From Solobacterium sp. (GTDB lineage: Bacteria; Bacillota_I; Bacilli_A; Erysipelotrichales; Erysipelotrichaceae), in contig JAFVFM010000080.1 in the NCBI GenBank assembly GCA_017475415.1, forward strand, positions 1 to 11,996: 11,996 nt of DNA. Reading direction: 5' to 3'. Numbering within the stretch: the first letter of the stretch is position 1; each line of letters starts with the position of its first letter. Shown in pieces: positions 1 to 9,000 of the stretch. The notes below the pieces were generated by a model that was not told the origin of the DNA, did not search any database, and saw only the letters and a program-made list of their open reading frames with translations. Made by a program: the position numbers and the translations under genes.

Positions 1-84
1 GAAACAGGTAAGATTACTTTAGAAGGTACGGGCGAAGAGCTAAGTAATAGTGAACAAGTAAAGAAGGCATACTTAGGAGGATAA
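1..84 (+). CDS. livF: Branched-chain amino acid ABC transporter ATP-binding protein, C-terminal fragment
   Basis: Only the last 27 codons and a TAA stop lie in the window; the gene starts upstream. The reading frame gives an ending with ETGKITLEGTGEEL, then EQVKKAYLGG. This is the characteristic C-terminus of LivF, the second ATPase of the high-affinity branched-chain amino acid importer (LivKHMGF), where the tail 'V(K/R)xAYLGG' is highly conserved. LivF acts at the cytoplasmic face of the membrane with LivG and the permeases LivH and LivM. The catalytic motifs are outside the window, so the call rests on the tail alone. The final codons (TTA GGA GGA) double as the SD of the next gene 4 nt downstream, so the two are almost certainly cotranscribed. 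Confidence 0.8.
   Translation, partial: ETGKITLEGTGEELSNSEQVKKAYLGG
75..80 (+). promoter_or_regulatory. Shine-Dalgarno AGGAGG for the CBS-ACT gene
   Basis: A perfect AGGAGG lies 8 nt before the ATG at 89. It sits inside the last codons of livF, which fixes the CBS-ACT start and links translation of the two genes. Confidence 0.9.
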
Positions 85-88
85 GCAT

Positions 89-769
89 ATGTATGTAAAA
101 GATTATATGACGAGAAATCCCAAAACCATTACCAAAGATACTCCTGTCTCTAAAGCATTGGAAATTATGCAACAAGGTGACTTTCATCGTTTACCAGTAG
201 TAGATGATGAAGGTAAATTAATTGGTTTAATTACAGAAGGTTTAGTAACAGAATCATCGGGAAAAAATACAACTTCTTTGTCGATTTATGAATTGAATTA
301 TCTTTTATCCCGTACAAAAGTAAAAGATATCATGATTACAGAAGTAAGAAGCACAAGTGCAGATCGTTTATTAGAAGAAGCTGCTGCAGAAATGATTGAA
401 TCTTCTGTTTCGGTATTACCTGTTGTCGATGAAAACAATCACGTTGAGGGTATTATTACAGAACGTGATATGTTCCGTGCCTTCACGGAAATCATGGGTT
501 ATCAAGATCAAGGGACGAAATTTATCATTCAAGTAGAAGATCGTCCTGGTGAAATGGAAGAAGTATCGCATTTATTCGCGGAACAAAATGCGAATCTAGA
601 TTCCTTAGTGGTATATCACAATGAAGAACGCGGTACAGAACTTGTGATTAAGGCAACTGGGGAAATTGAAGTGGAGCCAATGACAAAGATACTAGAAGAT
701 GCTAAATATGTTGTAACGAAAATCATTCAAACAACAAAAGAAGGAAAAGTCATCATTTGGAGATAATCA
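89..769 (+). CDS. CBS-CBS-ACT domain protein (AcuB-like)
   Basis: A 225-residue cytosolic protein with no membrane segment. Two CBS motifs form a Bateman module: CBS1 at about residues 1-58 (opening VKDYMTRNP, core HRLPVVDDEGKLIGLIT at 33-49) and CBS2 at about 77-135 (opening KVKDIM, core LPVVDENN followed by GIITERD). An ACT domain follows at about 143-215, opening with FIIQVEDRPGEMEEVSHLF. CBS pairs usually bind adenine nucleotides and ACT domains usually bind amino acids. The order CBS-CBS-ACT is that of the AcuB family. It lies 4 nt after a livF end with a strong SD, so I infer that it senses a branched-chain amino acid or nucleotide and adjusts uptake or metabolism. The direct target is unknown. 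The ATG at 89 is fixed by the SD, and a terminator follows the TAA stop. Confidence 0.9.
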
Positions 770-772
770 AAC

Positions 773-815
773 AAAGAAGATTGCATGATAGAATTGTAAT
801 CTTCTTTTTTCTTTT
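773..815 (+). terminator. Intrinsic terminator of the liv/CBS-ACT operon
   Basis: AAAGAAGATT at 773-782 pairs perfectly with AATCTTCTTT at 798-807. The stem extends inward through a G-U, a C-G and an A-U pair to a loop of about 9 nt. A T-rich run (805-815) follows directly. It lies just after the CBS-ACT stop codon. Confidence 0.85.
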
Positions 816-880
816 TAAGGAATTAACCTCATTAATGCCTATAAAATAGATAGGAAAAAAGAAGGCATAATTGAAGGTAA

Positions 881-1042
881 AAAAATGTGCCTTAACAACA
901 ACAAAGAACCTAATGAAATCTTTATATTGTAATAGAGAATATGCAATGAAGATAGTTGGAATAGACGAAGATATCGCTAATGTTGTACGTAAGAAAAGGA
1001 AAGAATGAAATGATAATGAGCTAAGTGTAATGGCACATTTTT
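881..1042. repeat. Long-range inverted repeat bounding about 160 bp in a gene-free gap
   Basis: AAAAATGTGCC at 881-891 and its exact reverse complement GGCACATTTTT at 1032-1042 lie 140 bp apart in the 316-bp gap between the CBS-ACT gene and the ABC exporter. The interval between the arms holds only one short ORF (ATG at 913, TGA at 1006-1008, 31 codons) without an SD. Its product resembles nothing I recognise. The repeat could be the ends of a decayed small mobile element, a long-range hairpin in the RNA, or chance in AT-rich DNA. I see no clear target-site duplication outside the arms. Apart from the terminator at 773-815, the rest of the gap shows only AT-rich sequence and a 6-bp inverted repeat (835-840 / 863-868). 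Confidence 0.4.
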
Positions 1043-1069
1043 ATATACATTAAATGCATTAAAAAAGTT

Positions 1070-1082
1070 TATAATACTTATT
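1070..1082 (+). promoter_or_regulatory. -10 element TATAAT directly upstream of the GTG start of the first ABC exporter gene
   Basis: A consensus TATAAT lies at 1070-1075, exactly 7 nt before the GTG at 1083. Transcription would normally begin about 7 nt after the hexamer, at or next to the start codon. No SD precedes the GTG. The -35 region is weak (nothing close to TTGACA about 17 nt upstream). The promoter is predicted, not proven. Confidence 0.5.
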
Positions 1083-2804
1083 GTGAAAACATTAGGAAAT
1101 TATATAAAGCCCTTTCGCAACATGTTGATTCTAGGTTTAGGTATTAAAAGCCTAGGAACAATTATTGAATTATTTTTACCAGAAATTCTTTCATTTATAT
1201 TAGACGATATAGTTCCAAGTCGAAATAAAGGAAGCATTATTTTTTGGATGGCTGTAATGATAATTTGTTCGCTTGTTGCTTTAGGAATGAATATCTTCGC
1301 CAATCGAAATGCTTCTAAAGTAGCTAGAAATATAACAGAACATTTACGGCAAGATTTATTTGATCATAGTTTATATCTTTCCTGTGCGAAAACGGATGAA
1401 TTTACTATACCTTCTTTAGAAGGGCGCTTAACATCGGATACCTATCATGTGCATCGCATGATAAGTATGTTACAGAGAATGGGTATACGTGCACCTATGA
1501 TTACGATTGGTGGCTTAATCATGACTTTTATCATGGATGCCTATCTAGCAATGATTTTTGTCACGATTATACCTCTAATGGCTATTTTGATTTATTTTCG
1601 TGCAACAAAGGGTGTGCCTCTATTTACGGCTGTACAAAAGGCTATTGATCGTTTGACTTCTATTGTGCGTGAAAATGCACAGGGTATACGAGTAATTAAA
1701 GCCTTATCCAAAACAAAGGATGAAGGGGAACGTTTTTTTCATTCTAACCAAAAGGTAAGAGATAAAGAAATACACGCCAATGAAATTATGGCAATGATTA
1801 ATCCAATGATGAATTTCTTTCTCTATTTAGGAATGTTAGCAGTTATCGCTGTTGGGGCTAGACGTGTTTCTTTGGGCTTATCTAAAGTAGGAACACTCTT
1901 AGCGTTTATGAGTTATTTTCAAATGATATCACGATCGCTTATGGCTGTTTCACGCATGTTTATTATGTATTCTCGAGGAATGGCTTCTACAAAGCGCATT
2001 ATGGAAGTATTAAATAGTGAAACAGAAAAACAGTGGAATATAGGCAATTACCCAGATGGAGATGACCGATACGCAATTGAATTTAAAGATGTAACCTTTT
2101 CTTATGTAGGCAAAAGAGATAATTTAAGCCATATTAATATGCGCATAAAGAAAGGGGAAAGCCTAGGTATAATTGGCATAACAGGATCTGGTAAGACATC
2201 TATCTTATCCTTATTATTACGTTTCTATGATGTGAAAGAAGGGGCGATTTACCTAAATGGGAAAGATATACGTAATTACGATCCGCGTACGTTAAGGAAG
2301 CATTTTGGCATTGTGATGCAAAATGATTTCTTATTCGCAGATACGATAGAAGAAAATATTTCTTTTGGTAGAAAGATCAGCGAAGAAGAAAGAGAAAAAG
2401 CCATAAAGGTGGCGCAGGCGAGTGATTTCATAAATGAATTGCAAGAAGGAAAAAAATATACATTAACCAATAAGGGTGCCAATCTATCTGGTGGACAAAG
2501 ACAAAGATTACTTTTAGCACGGGCCTTTGCAAGTCCAAGTGATTTCCTATTATTGGATGATGCTAGTTCAGCGCTTGATTATCAAACAGATGCGAAGTTA
2601 AGAAAAGCTTTAAAAGATAATTATGGAAAGAAAACGACTGTAATTGTTGCACAAAGAGTATCTTCCATTCAAACCTGTGATCAAATAGTCGTATTGGAAA
2701 AGGGAAAGATACAGGGTATAGGTAAGCATAAAGAACTATTAGAAACAAATGCAATTTACCAAACGATAGCTTCTTCACAGATGGGGGGTGCTCTATTTGA
2801 ATAA
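1083..2804 (+). CDS. ABC exporter half-transporter with degenerate ATP site (heterodimer subunit A)
   Basis: A 573-residue half-transporter with an N-terminal six-helix exporter domain (about 1-310) and a C-terminal ATPase domain (about 330-573). Walker A is GITGSGKT at 365-372 and the signature LSGGQ at 468-472 is canonical. Walker B reads LLLDD: Asp493 replaces the catalytic Glu. The H-loop reads AQR: Gln524 replaces the switch His. This is the pattern of the degenerate subunit of heterodimeric exporters such as BmrCD, LmrCD and TM287/288. It should form one consensus and one degenerate ATP site with the downstream gene, pumping drugs, lipids or peptides outward; the substrate cannot be read from sequence. 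The GTG start is the only usable one: an in-frame TGA lies at 1017-1019 and no ATG, GTG or TTG lies between. The resulting N-terminus (MKTLGNYIKPFRNMLILG) fits the family. It overlaps the next gene by about 8 nt. No regulator gene sits beside it. Confidence 0.93.
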   Translation: MKTLGNYIKPFRNMLILGLGIKSLGTIIELFLPEILSFILDDIVPSRNKGSIIFWMAVMIICSLVALGMNIFANRNASKVARNITEHLRQDLFDHSLYLSCAKTDEFTIPSLEGRLTSDTYHVHRMISMLQRMGIRAPMITIGGLIMTFIMDAYLAMIFVTIIPLMAILIYFRATKGVPLFTAVQKAIDRLTSIVRENAQGIRVIKALSKTKDEGERFFHSNQKVRDKEIHANEIMAMINPMMNFFLYLGMLAVIAVGARRVSLGLSKVGTLLAFMSYFQMISRSLMAVSRMFIMYSRGMASTKRIMEVLNSETEKQWNIGNYPDGDDRYAIEFKDVTFSYVGKRDNLSHINMRIKKGESLGIIGITGSGKTSILSLLLRFYDVKEGAIYLNGKDIRNYDPRTLRKHFGIVMQNDFLFADTIEENISFGRKISEEEREKAIKVAQASDFINELQEGKKYTLTNKGANLSGGQRQRLLLARAFASPSDFLLLDDASSALDYQTDAKLRKALKDNYGKKTTVIVAQRVSSIQTCDQIVVLEKGKIQGIGKHKELLETNAIYQTIASSQMGGALFE

Positions 2805-4551
2805 GGTGAATCAGGAATCAAATATGGCTACTGCGAAAAGGTTGATGACTTATGTTTTGCGTCATAAGGGTAGTTTATTTATTGTATTTTGTTTTACTCT
2901 TACCTCTAATATACTTGCCTTATTCATACCTTATTATTCTGGTAAGGCAATTGATGCAATAGCAGATAAAGGAACAGTGCAATTTAATCTAGTTTATCAA
3001 ATGTGTTTTGCGATGCTAGCATGTGTGATATGCAGTAGCGTATTAGCCTATATTACACAAGTCATGCTGGTGCGTATATCTTCAAAAATCACACAAGAGA
3101 TGCGTAATGAAGTTTTTACTCATTTATTAAGCTTACCTATATCTTATTTTGATAAACGGCAGGCGGGTGATTTGATATCCGTAATTACATATGATATTGA
3201 TACGATCAATACTTCTTTATCTTCAGATATCTTAACTGCTGCAACAAGTATCATTACCGTAATTGGGTCTTTTGTGATGATGCTTCATATTTCTGTTCTT
3301 TTATGTATTATCTTTGTGATTACAACACCATTAATCTTTTATATTACTAGGCATAGAGCTCGCGTTGTTAGGCCATTATTTTCTAAGCGTTCCAAGAAAT
3401 TAGGTGAGCTTAATGGCTTTATTGAGGAAATGCTTTCTGGGCATAAAACGATAAAAGCATATGGCCAAGAAGAAAGTGTTGTAGCACGTTTTCAAATAAA
3501 AAATAAAGAAGCAGTAGATACATATTATGAAGCAGATTATCAAGGTTCTATTGTTGGCCCGGTAGTGATGTTTATCAATAATTTATCTTTATCTTTAATT
3601 GCGGGCTTAGGTGGCTTTTTGTATCTAGCGAAACAGATTTCTATTGGTAATATATCCGCTTTTATTCTTTATTCAAAACGATTCTCTGGGCCGATAAGTG
3701 GGATGGCCGAAATCTTAGCAGAAATGCAATCTGCACTATCGGCAAGTAAAAGAGTATTTGCCTTATTAGATGAAGAAAGCGAAAAAGCAGATGATGACGA
3801 CGCTTATGTTTTAAAAGAAGAAAAAGGGGAAGTAGAATTTGATCATGTTTATTTTCAATATGTAAAAGGACGTAAGGTATTGGAAGATATTTGCGTTAAA
3901 GCTAAAGATAAAGAAATGATTGCTATAGTTGGGCCAACTGGTTCAGGAAAAACAACACTCATTAATTTGCTGATGCGCTTTTATGATGCGGATGAAGGTA
4001 AGATCTGTATTAATGGAAAAGATATAGAGCATTGCACAAGAGATTCATTACGTGAACAATTCTCTATGGTTTTGCAAGATACATGGTTATTTGAAGGAAG
4101 CATATATGAAAATATAGCTTATGGAAATAAGGAGGCAACAAAAGAAGAAATTATAGAAGCATGTAAGGCAGTAGAAATACATGATTTTATTCTATCTTTA
4201 AAAGATGGCTATGATACCTTATTAACAGATGATGGAATTAATATATCTAAGGGACAGAAACAATTATTAACGATTGCTAGAGCGATGCTAAGTAAGAGTA
4301 AGATGTTAATCTTAGATGAAGCTACCAGCAATGTGGATTCTGCAACTGAACAAAAAATACAAAGGGCAATGCGTGCTTTATGTAAAGATAAAACAACTTT
4401 TGTGATAGCGCATCGTTTATCTACAATACAAGATGCTGATCAAATACTTGTCTTACAAAAAGGGAAAATAATAGAGCAGGGCACACATGAGGAATTGTTA
4501 AACAAAAAAGGCTTTTATGCCTCTTTATTCCAAGCGCAATGGGACGCTTAA
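2797..4551 (+). CDS. ABC exporter half-transporter with consensus Walker motifs (heterodimer subunit B)
   Basis: A half-transporter of 584 residues from a TTG at 2797. This start is 8 nt after a G-run (2783-2788, GGGGGGTG) able to act as SD through a G-U pair. A GTG at 2788 (587 residues) and an ATG at 2824 are alternatives. The six-helix exporter domain spans about 20-325 and the ATPase about 340-584. Walker A is GPTGSGKT at 379-386. Walker B is LILDEATS with catalytic Glu508, and the H-loop is AHR with His539. The signature is ISKGQ at 483-487 instead of LSGGQ. It therefore supplies working Walker and H-loop parts while its off-consensus signature faces the degenerate site of the first subunit. 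The start overlaps the end of the preceding gene, so translation is probably coupled. The TAA stop overlaps the stop of the convergent MATE gene, leaving no room for a separate terminator. Confidence 0.93.
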   Translation: MNKVNQESNMATAKRLMTYVLRHKGSLFIVFCFTLTSNILALFIPYYSGKAIDAIADKGTVQFNLVYQMCFAMLACVICSSVLAYITQVMLVRISSKITQEMRNEVFTHLLSLPISYFDKRQAGDLISVITYDIDTINTSLSSDILTAATSIITVIGSFVMMLHISVLLCIIFVITTPLIFYITRHRARVVRPLFSKRSKKLGELNGFIEEMLSGHKTIKAYGQEESVVARFQIKNKEAVDTYYEADYQGSIVGPVVMFINNLSLSLIAGLGGFLYLAKQISIGNISAFILYSKRFSGPISGMAEILAEMQSALSASKRVFALLDEESEKADDDDAYVLKEEKGEVEFDHVYFQYVKGRKVLEDICVKAKDKEMIAIVGPTGSGKTTLINLLMRFYDADEGKICINGKDIEHCTRDSLREQFSMVLQDTWLFEGSIYENIAYGNKEATKEEIIEACKAVEIHDFILSLKDGYDTLLTDDGINISKGQKQLLTIARAMLSKSKMLILDEATSNVDSATEQKIQRAMRALCKDKTTFVIAHRLSTIQDADQILVLQKGKIIEQGTHEELLNKKGFYASLFQAQWDA

Positions 4552-5900
4552 ATTTGTAGATGAACCCAATCACCTTGTTTGAATCGTAAAGACATAAATA
4601 GGAAGCGCGAGAGCTGGTCAGATAAAACACCAATCCAGACTCCTACTAGCCCTAAATGGAATAGCGAAACAAGAATATAGGTAACAAGTGAACGGATTAA
4701 AGTAACACTAATTAAAGAGGCGAATAGGGTATATTTCACATCTCCTGCAGCTCTAAGGCAGCCGCCGTAAATCACTTGTGAAATTTGGAAGAGTACAATA
4801 ACCATAATAAAGCGGGAAACTAATACTCCCATATCTAAGACATGTTCATCTTGGAAAAAGAAAGAGAAAATGGTTCGACCAAAGAGGAATAAGAATAAAG
4901 CTAATGCCAAAGAAATGGCTAAGCCTATATGTTGGCAGGTAATACCATATTCTTTGGCTTTCTTGATTTTCTTTTCTCCTAAAGAGCGGCCAATTAGGGC
5001 TACTGCTGCAACCTGCATACCATCGCCAAAGGAGAAACCTAAACCTAAAAAGTTCATCCCTACTTGATGTGCCGCAAAGGCGTCAGTTCCAAGCTTAGCA
5101 GCTAATACAGCAGTTACCACAAAGCCTATACGCATAGCTACATTTTCAATAAAGAAATTATAAGCTAATAAATAAATATTCTTTAAGGCTTCAAAAGATG
5201 GTCTGATACGTTGTTTTAAGCAATAAGGTAAGGATACATAACTATCTTTTGCGAATAGAGAACGGATACTTAAAATAAATGCAGCTACAGTACCAAGCAC
5301 AGTTGCGAATGCTGCTCCAAATATGCCCCATTTAGGAAAACCGAAGTTACCATTAATGAGTAAGTAATTAAAGATGACATTAACAATACTAGAAGTAACA
5401 TTAGTCGTCATAGCAATGCGTGTATTTCCGGAACCGCGTTGGGCAGCATTGATGACTAAAGAAAAAACATTGAAGAATAAGCCGACATGAATTACACGGA
5501 AGTAAGTTACTGCAGCATCGTGTGTATCGATATTTGAACCGGAAAAGGAAATGATATTTGGGGCAAAAATATAGGCAAGAATGGAAAGAATAATACAGGC
5601 TATTAGCGTATAGGTTAAGGCAGTAATCAGAAGTTGATTGGCATTCTCTCTGTTTTGTTGGCCACGGCGTCTAGCGACTAAGGCAGATAAGGCAATATTA
5701 CAGGCAAAAAATGGAGCTAGTATGACAAATTTTGGTTGACCTGTTAGTCCGACGGAAGCTACTGCATATGTACCCATAGAAGAAACCATCAAGGTATCAA
5801 TAATGCCAGCTAATGATACAAAAAAGCTTTCCAGTACAGCAGGCCATGCCATACGAATAGCTTCTTTAACCAAACCATGTTTTTCTTCTTCTTTTTTCAC
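4548..5900 (-). CDS. MATE family multidrug/cation antiporter
   Basis: A 450-residue, very hydrophobic protein with about 12 predicted helices in two similar halves, the usual MATE size and shape. The N-terminal half has the typical opening MAWPAVLESFF, then GIIDTLMVSSMG, SVGLTGQP and ALVARRRGQ. The second half contains AAKLGTDAFAAHQVGMN, VAAVALIGRSLGEK and QVIYGGCLRAAGDVKYT. MATE proteins export drugs or metabolites in exchange for Na+ or H+ across the inner membrane; the substrate is unknown. It is convergent with the ABC exporter, and the two form an efflux cluster. The start is GTG (complement of 5898-5900). No SD lies at normal distance, but an extended -10 ends 7 nt before it. A later ATG at codon 17 also lacks an SD. 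Its stop lies within the last codons of the ABC gene. Confidence 0.93.
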   Translation of the reverse strand: MKKEEEKHGLVKEAIRMAWPAVLESFFVSLAGIIDTLMVSSMGTYAVASVGLTGQPKFVILAPFFACNIALSALVARRRGQQNRENANQLLITALTYTLIACIILSILAYIFAPNIISFSGSNIDTHDAAVTYFRVIHVGLFFNVFSLVINAAQRGSGNTRIAMTTNVTSSIVNVIFNYLLINGNFGFPKWGIFGAAFATVLGTVAAFILSIRSLFAKDSYVSLPYCLKQRIRPSFEALKNIYLLAYNFFIENVAMRIGFVVTAVLAAKLGTDAFAAHQVGMNFLGLGFSFGDGMQVAAVALIGRSLGEKKIKKAKEYGITCQHIGLAISLALALFLFLFGRTIFSFFFQDEHVLDMGVLVSRFIMVIVLFQISQVIYGGCLRAAGDVKYTLFASLISVTLIRSLVTYILVSLFHLGLVGVWIGVLSDQLSRFLFMSLRFKQGDWVHLQI

Positions 5901-5916
5901 GCTAAAGATTATATCA
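5901..5916 (-). promoter_or_regulatory. Extended -10 promoter element for the MATE gene
   Basis: Read on the minus strand, TGATATAAT occupies 5916-5908: a perfect -10 with the TGn extension that can replace a -35 box. Seven nucleotides (5907-5901) separate it from the GTG start, the same spacing as at the ABC exporter gene. No SD is present in the gap, so the transcript may be leaderless. Prediction only. Confidence 0.6.
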
Positions 5917-6089
5917 CTATTTCCTTGTAAATTAAGTACATTTGGCTCATATATTTCGTATAAATAAAAGAGAGTATACTGTTTTTTTCTATAGATAATA
6001 AGTGAAAATGGAATAGTATCTTTTCAAATTTTGGATATACGCCATAATTATTATGAAAACGAATATTAACGAAAGATTGGGCAGGGGGA

Positions 6090-9000
6090 ATGGAAAAGAT
6101 TATTCAACAACTTGATATCGCAAAAATGTTAGAAGAAAGTTTCAGCTATGCATTTTCTAGTGGTTCTTCCTATGAGAATCTTGAGAAATTGGTTTCTTAT
6201 TATGGGAATCTAGTGCAGGCTGATCGTTTTTATATTTTCAAGAATACAAATCGTGGTGTTTTTCATGTAGATATTGAATGGTGCAAAGAAGGCGTTTCTA
6301 GTGAAAGTGATGTCTTGCCTACTTTACCAGTAGAATTAATTGAAGGAATTGTAGAAAACTATGAAGAGCTTGAGGGTGCATTATTCGTAGAGGATATAGA
6401 AGTATTAAGAGATGTAAATCCTTTCTTATATGGAACATTAAAGGGGCGTGGTGTGCGTAGTTTTTTGGCAGAGCGCATTCTTCATAATGATAGTTTAATT
6501 GGCTTTTATGGTATAGAAAATCTTGATATTCATAAGGCGCGAGAAATAAGCGAAATATTTACGGTTTTATCGTTTATTTTTGCGGGCTTAATTAGTCGTC
6601 GTTCTTTAGAAAAACGCATGGAAAGAATTGGCTTTCGTGATCGTTTAACTGGTGTAGGTAATCGGCAATATTTATATGAATCCTGTAATCGATATCAATA
6701 TGGTGAAACGATAGGCGTACTTTATATTGATATTTTAAATTTGCGAGATGTAAATCGTAGCATGGGGGAAGGTGCAGGAGATACGATACTTATTCGTTCT
6801 GCTAGTATATTCTCTAAATACTTTGGTACACATAATGTATTCCGTGTTGGTGGGGATGAATTTGTAGTTGTTATGTTTGGCTTAGAAGAAGAAAACTTTT
6901 TAGCTAAGATAGAAAAAATCAAAAAAGACATGAGTAAAGAGAATATAGAATGTTCTACAGGTTTTATTTATGAAAAACAATGGAATTCTAGTATTGATAC
7001 ATTGATGCGTAAGGCCGATTTAAAAGTATTTGATGAAAAGCGTGCCTTATATCGCCAAACTGATTTAGAAAAATTAGATATGGAAAATGAAAGGGAAAAT
7101 GATCCAGTTCATGCGATAGAAAGCTTAACAGAACTCAATTTCTCTTTGAATAGTTTTAAAGTGCTTTATAGTCATGGCAATCGGTTCCAATATCTTGGCA
7201 AACAAGGCCCATTAAGAGAAGTATATGAAGTAGTAAAGCGTAAATATGTACATCCTAGCGATCAAGAATATTACAACAAATTCTGGGATATTGATATTGA
7301 AAGTCATTTGAAAAAACAAGAAAATGGGGAACTTTCTATTGAATATCGTTTACCTGGTCAAGATGGTGGCTGGGATTGGATGCGTGAGACATTATATTTG
7401 GTAGATTCTCATGAAGATAATTTTACTGCGATTTCTTCTGTACGTAATCTAAGCGATGCACATCAAATTCTTTCTTTACGGGATAGAGAAGGTGTAAAGG
7501 AATTTAGTGATGCAGTACATGTGGATATGTATCAAGGTGAAGATGCCTTTAATCGTGCAAATATTTGGTTATCTAGAACAAGTGCACATAATATCGCTAT
7601 GGTCGCTATCGATCTAAATAACTTCAAGCTATATAACAGTATTTTCGGTCGTAGCGCGGGTGATCGCTTATTAGAATTAACAAGTGAATTGTTAAAAGAA
7701 GCTGTACAGAAGAATGGTGGTTTAACAGGCTATATTGGTGGCGATAACTTTATGTTAATTATGCCAGCTGATGGAAGAAATCAAGATGATTTAAAAGCTT
7801 GGGCAGAAAGCCAAATTCAAAGTCTAGATTTACCTAATGGTTTTGTGCCAGCCTTTGGTTTCTGTATTACTAGTGACCGCAAAATCAGTGCGAATTTGTT
7901 GTATGAAAGGGCGCTAATGATTATTGGCAATGTTAAGAATAATTATACAAATCATGTAGCCTTCTTTGATGAATCGCTCTATATACGTTCTCAACAAGAT
8001 CAACTTCTATTAATGGATATAGAAAAAGGGTTAAGAGAAAAGGAATTCACTTTCTATTTACAACCAAAAGTGAAGATGCAAACAGGAAAGATTGTATCTT
8101 TTGAAGCTTTAGTACGTTGGCTACGTAATGGTAAGGTTGTATCTCCTGCTGTTTTTGTGGACTTAATGGAAGCGACAGGTTATATTCATGCATTGGATGA
8201 ATTCATTTGGGAAGAAGTATGTAAGTTGCAAAGAAAATTATTGGATGAAGGAAAGGATCCTTTACCTATATCCTTCAATGTATCACGTGTTGACTTCCAC
8301 TTTGGCGCAGTAGGGAAAACGATTATTGGTTTAGCGAATCAATATCAATTGGATCATAGTTTAATTCAAATTGAAGTAACGGAAAGTGCCTATGCGAGGG
8401 ATCCAGAGATTATTCGCTCGAACGTTTCTCAACTGCATGATGAAGGCTTTACCATATTGATGGATGATTTTGGAAAAGGTTATTCATCTTTGAATTCCTT
8501 ACGGGGAATGCATGTGGATGTGCTAAAACTAGATAAGAAATTTATTGATGCCATGGACAGCAATGAAACGGATCGCAATATTGTAGAAACAGTTATTCGT
8601 ATGGCACATCTAATTGGCATGAATGTTGTAGTAGAAGGTGTAGAAACAAAACGCCAAGTAGAAGAATTGATGCGTATACATTGTATGTATGCACAAGGAT
8701 ATTATTATTACCGTCCATTACCAATAAAAGATGCTTTAGCATTAGTAAATGAAGATAGCATTGAACGTGGTGAACCAGAAGAAGAAACAAGACGTATAGA
8801 AGCTATCCATTTGGATGAACTAATGGATGCGAAGATGATTGATGTTTTACAACTTAATCGTATGATTGGTGGTTTAGCAATTGTGCGTTTTGCGGATGGA
8901 AAGGCAGATATTATGCAATTTAATCATGAATGTGTGGAACTATTTGGTGTTCCAACGCATGATCGAGAATTATATGATAAGGCAATGACTATACTTGAAG

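Noticed and set aside
913..1008. Short ORF of 31 codons in the CBS-ACT to ABC exporter gap.
   Set aside because: It has no SD and no recognisable similarity, and ORFs of this length are expected by chance. Mentioned only as content of the gap.
2563..2778. Minus-strand ORF of 71 codons inside the first ABC exporter gene.
   Set aside because: It lies opposite the Walker B and H-loop coding region and is a frame shadow, as are the other short opposite-strand ORFs in the window.
5901..6089. Cyclic-di-GMP riboswitch or terminator between the divergent MATE and GGDEF-EAL genes.
   Set aside because: I found no GEMM-like core and no stable hairpin with a T-tract. Several AT-rich -10-like hexamers are present on the plus strand, but none has a matching -35 at normal spacing.
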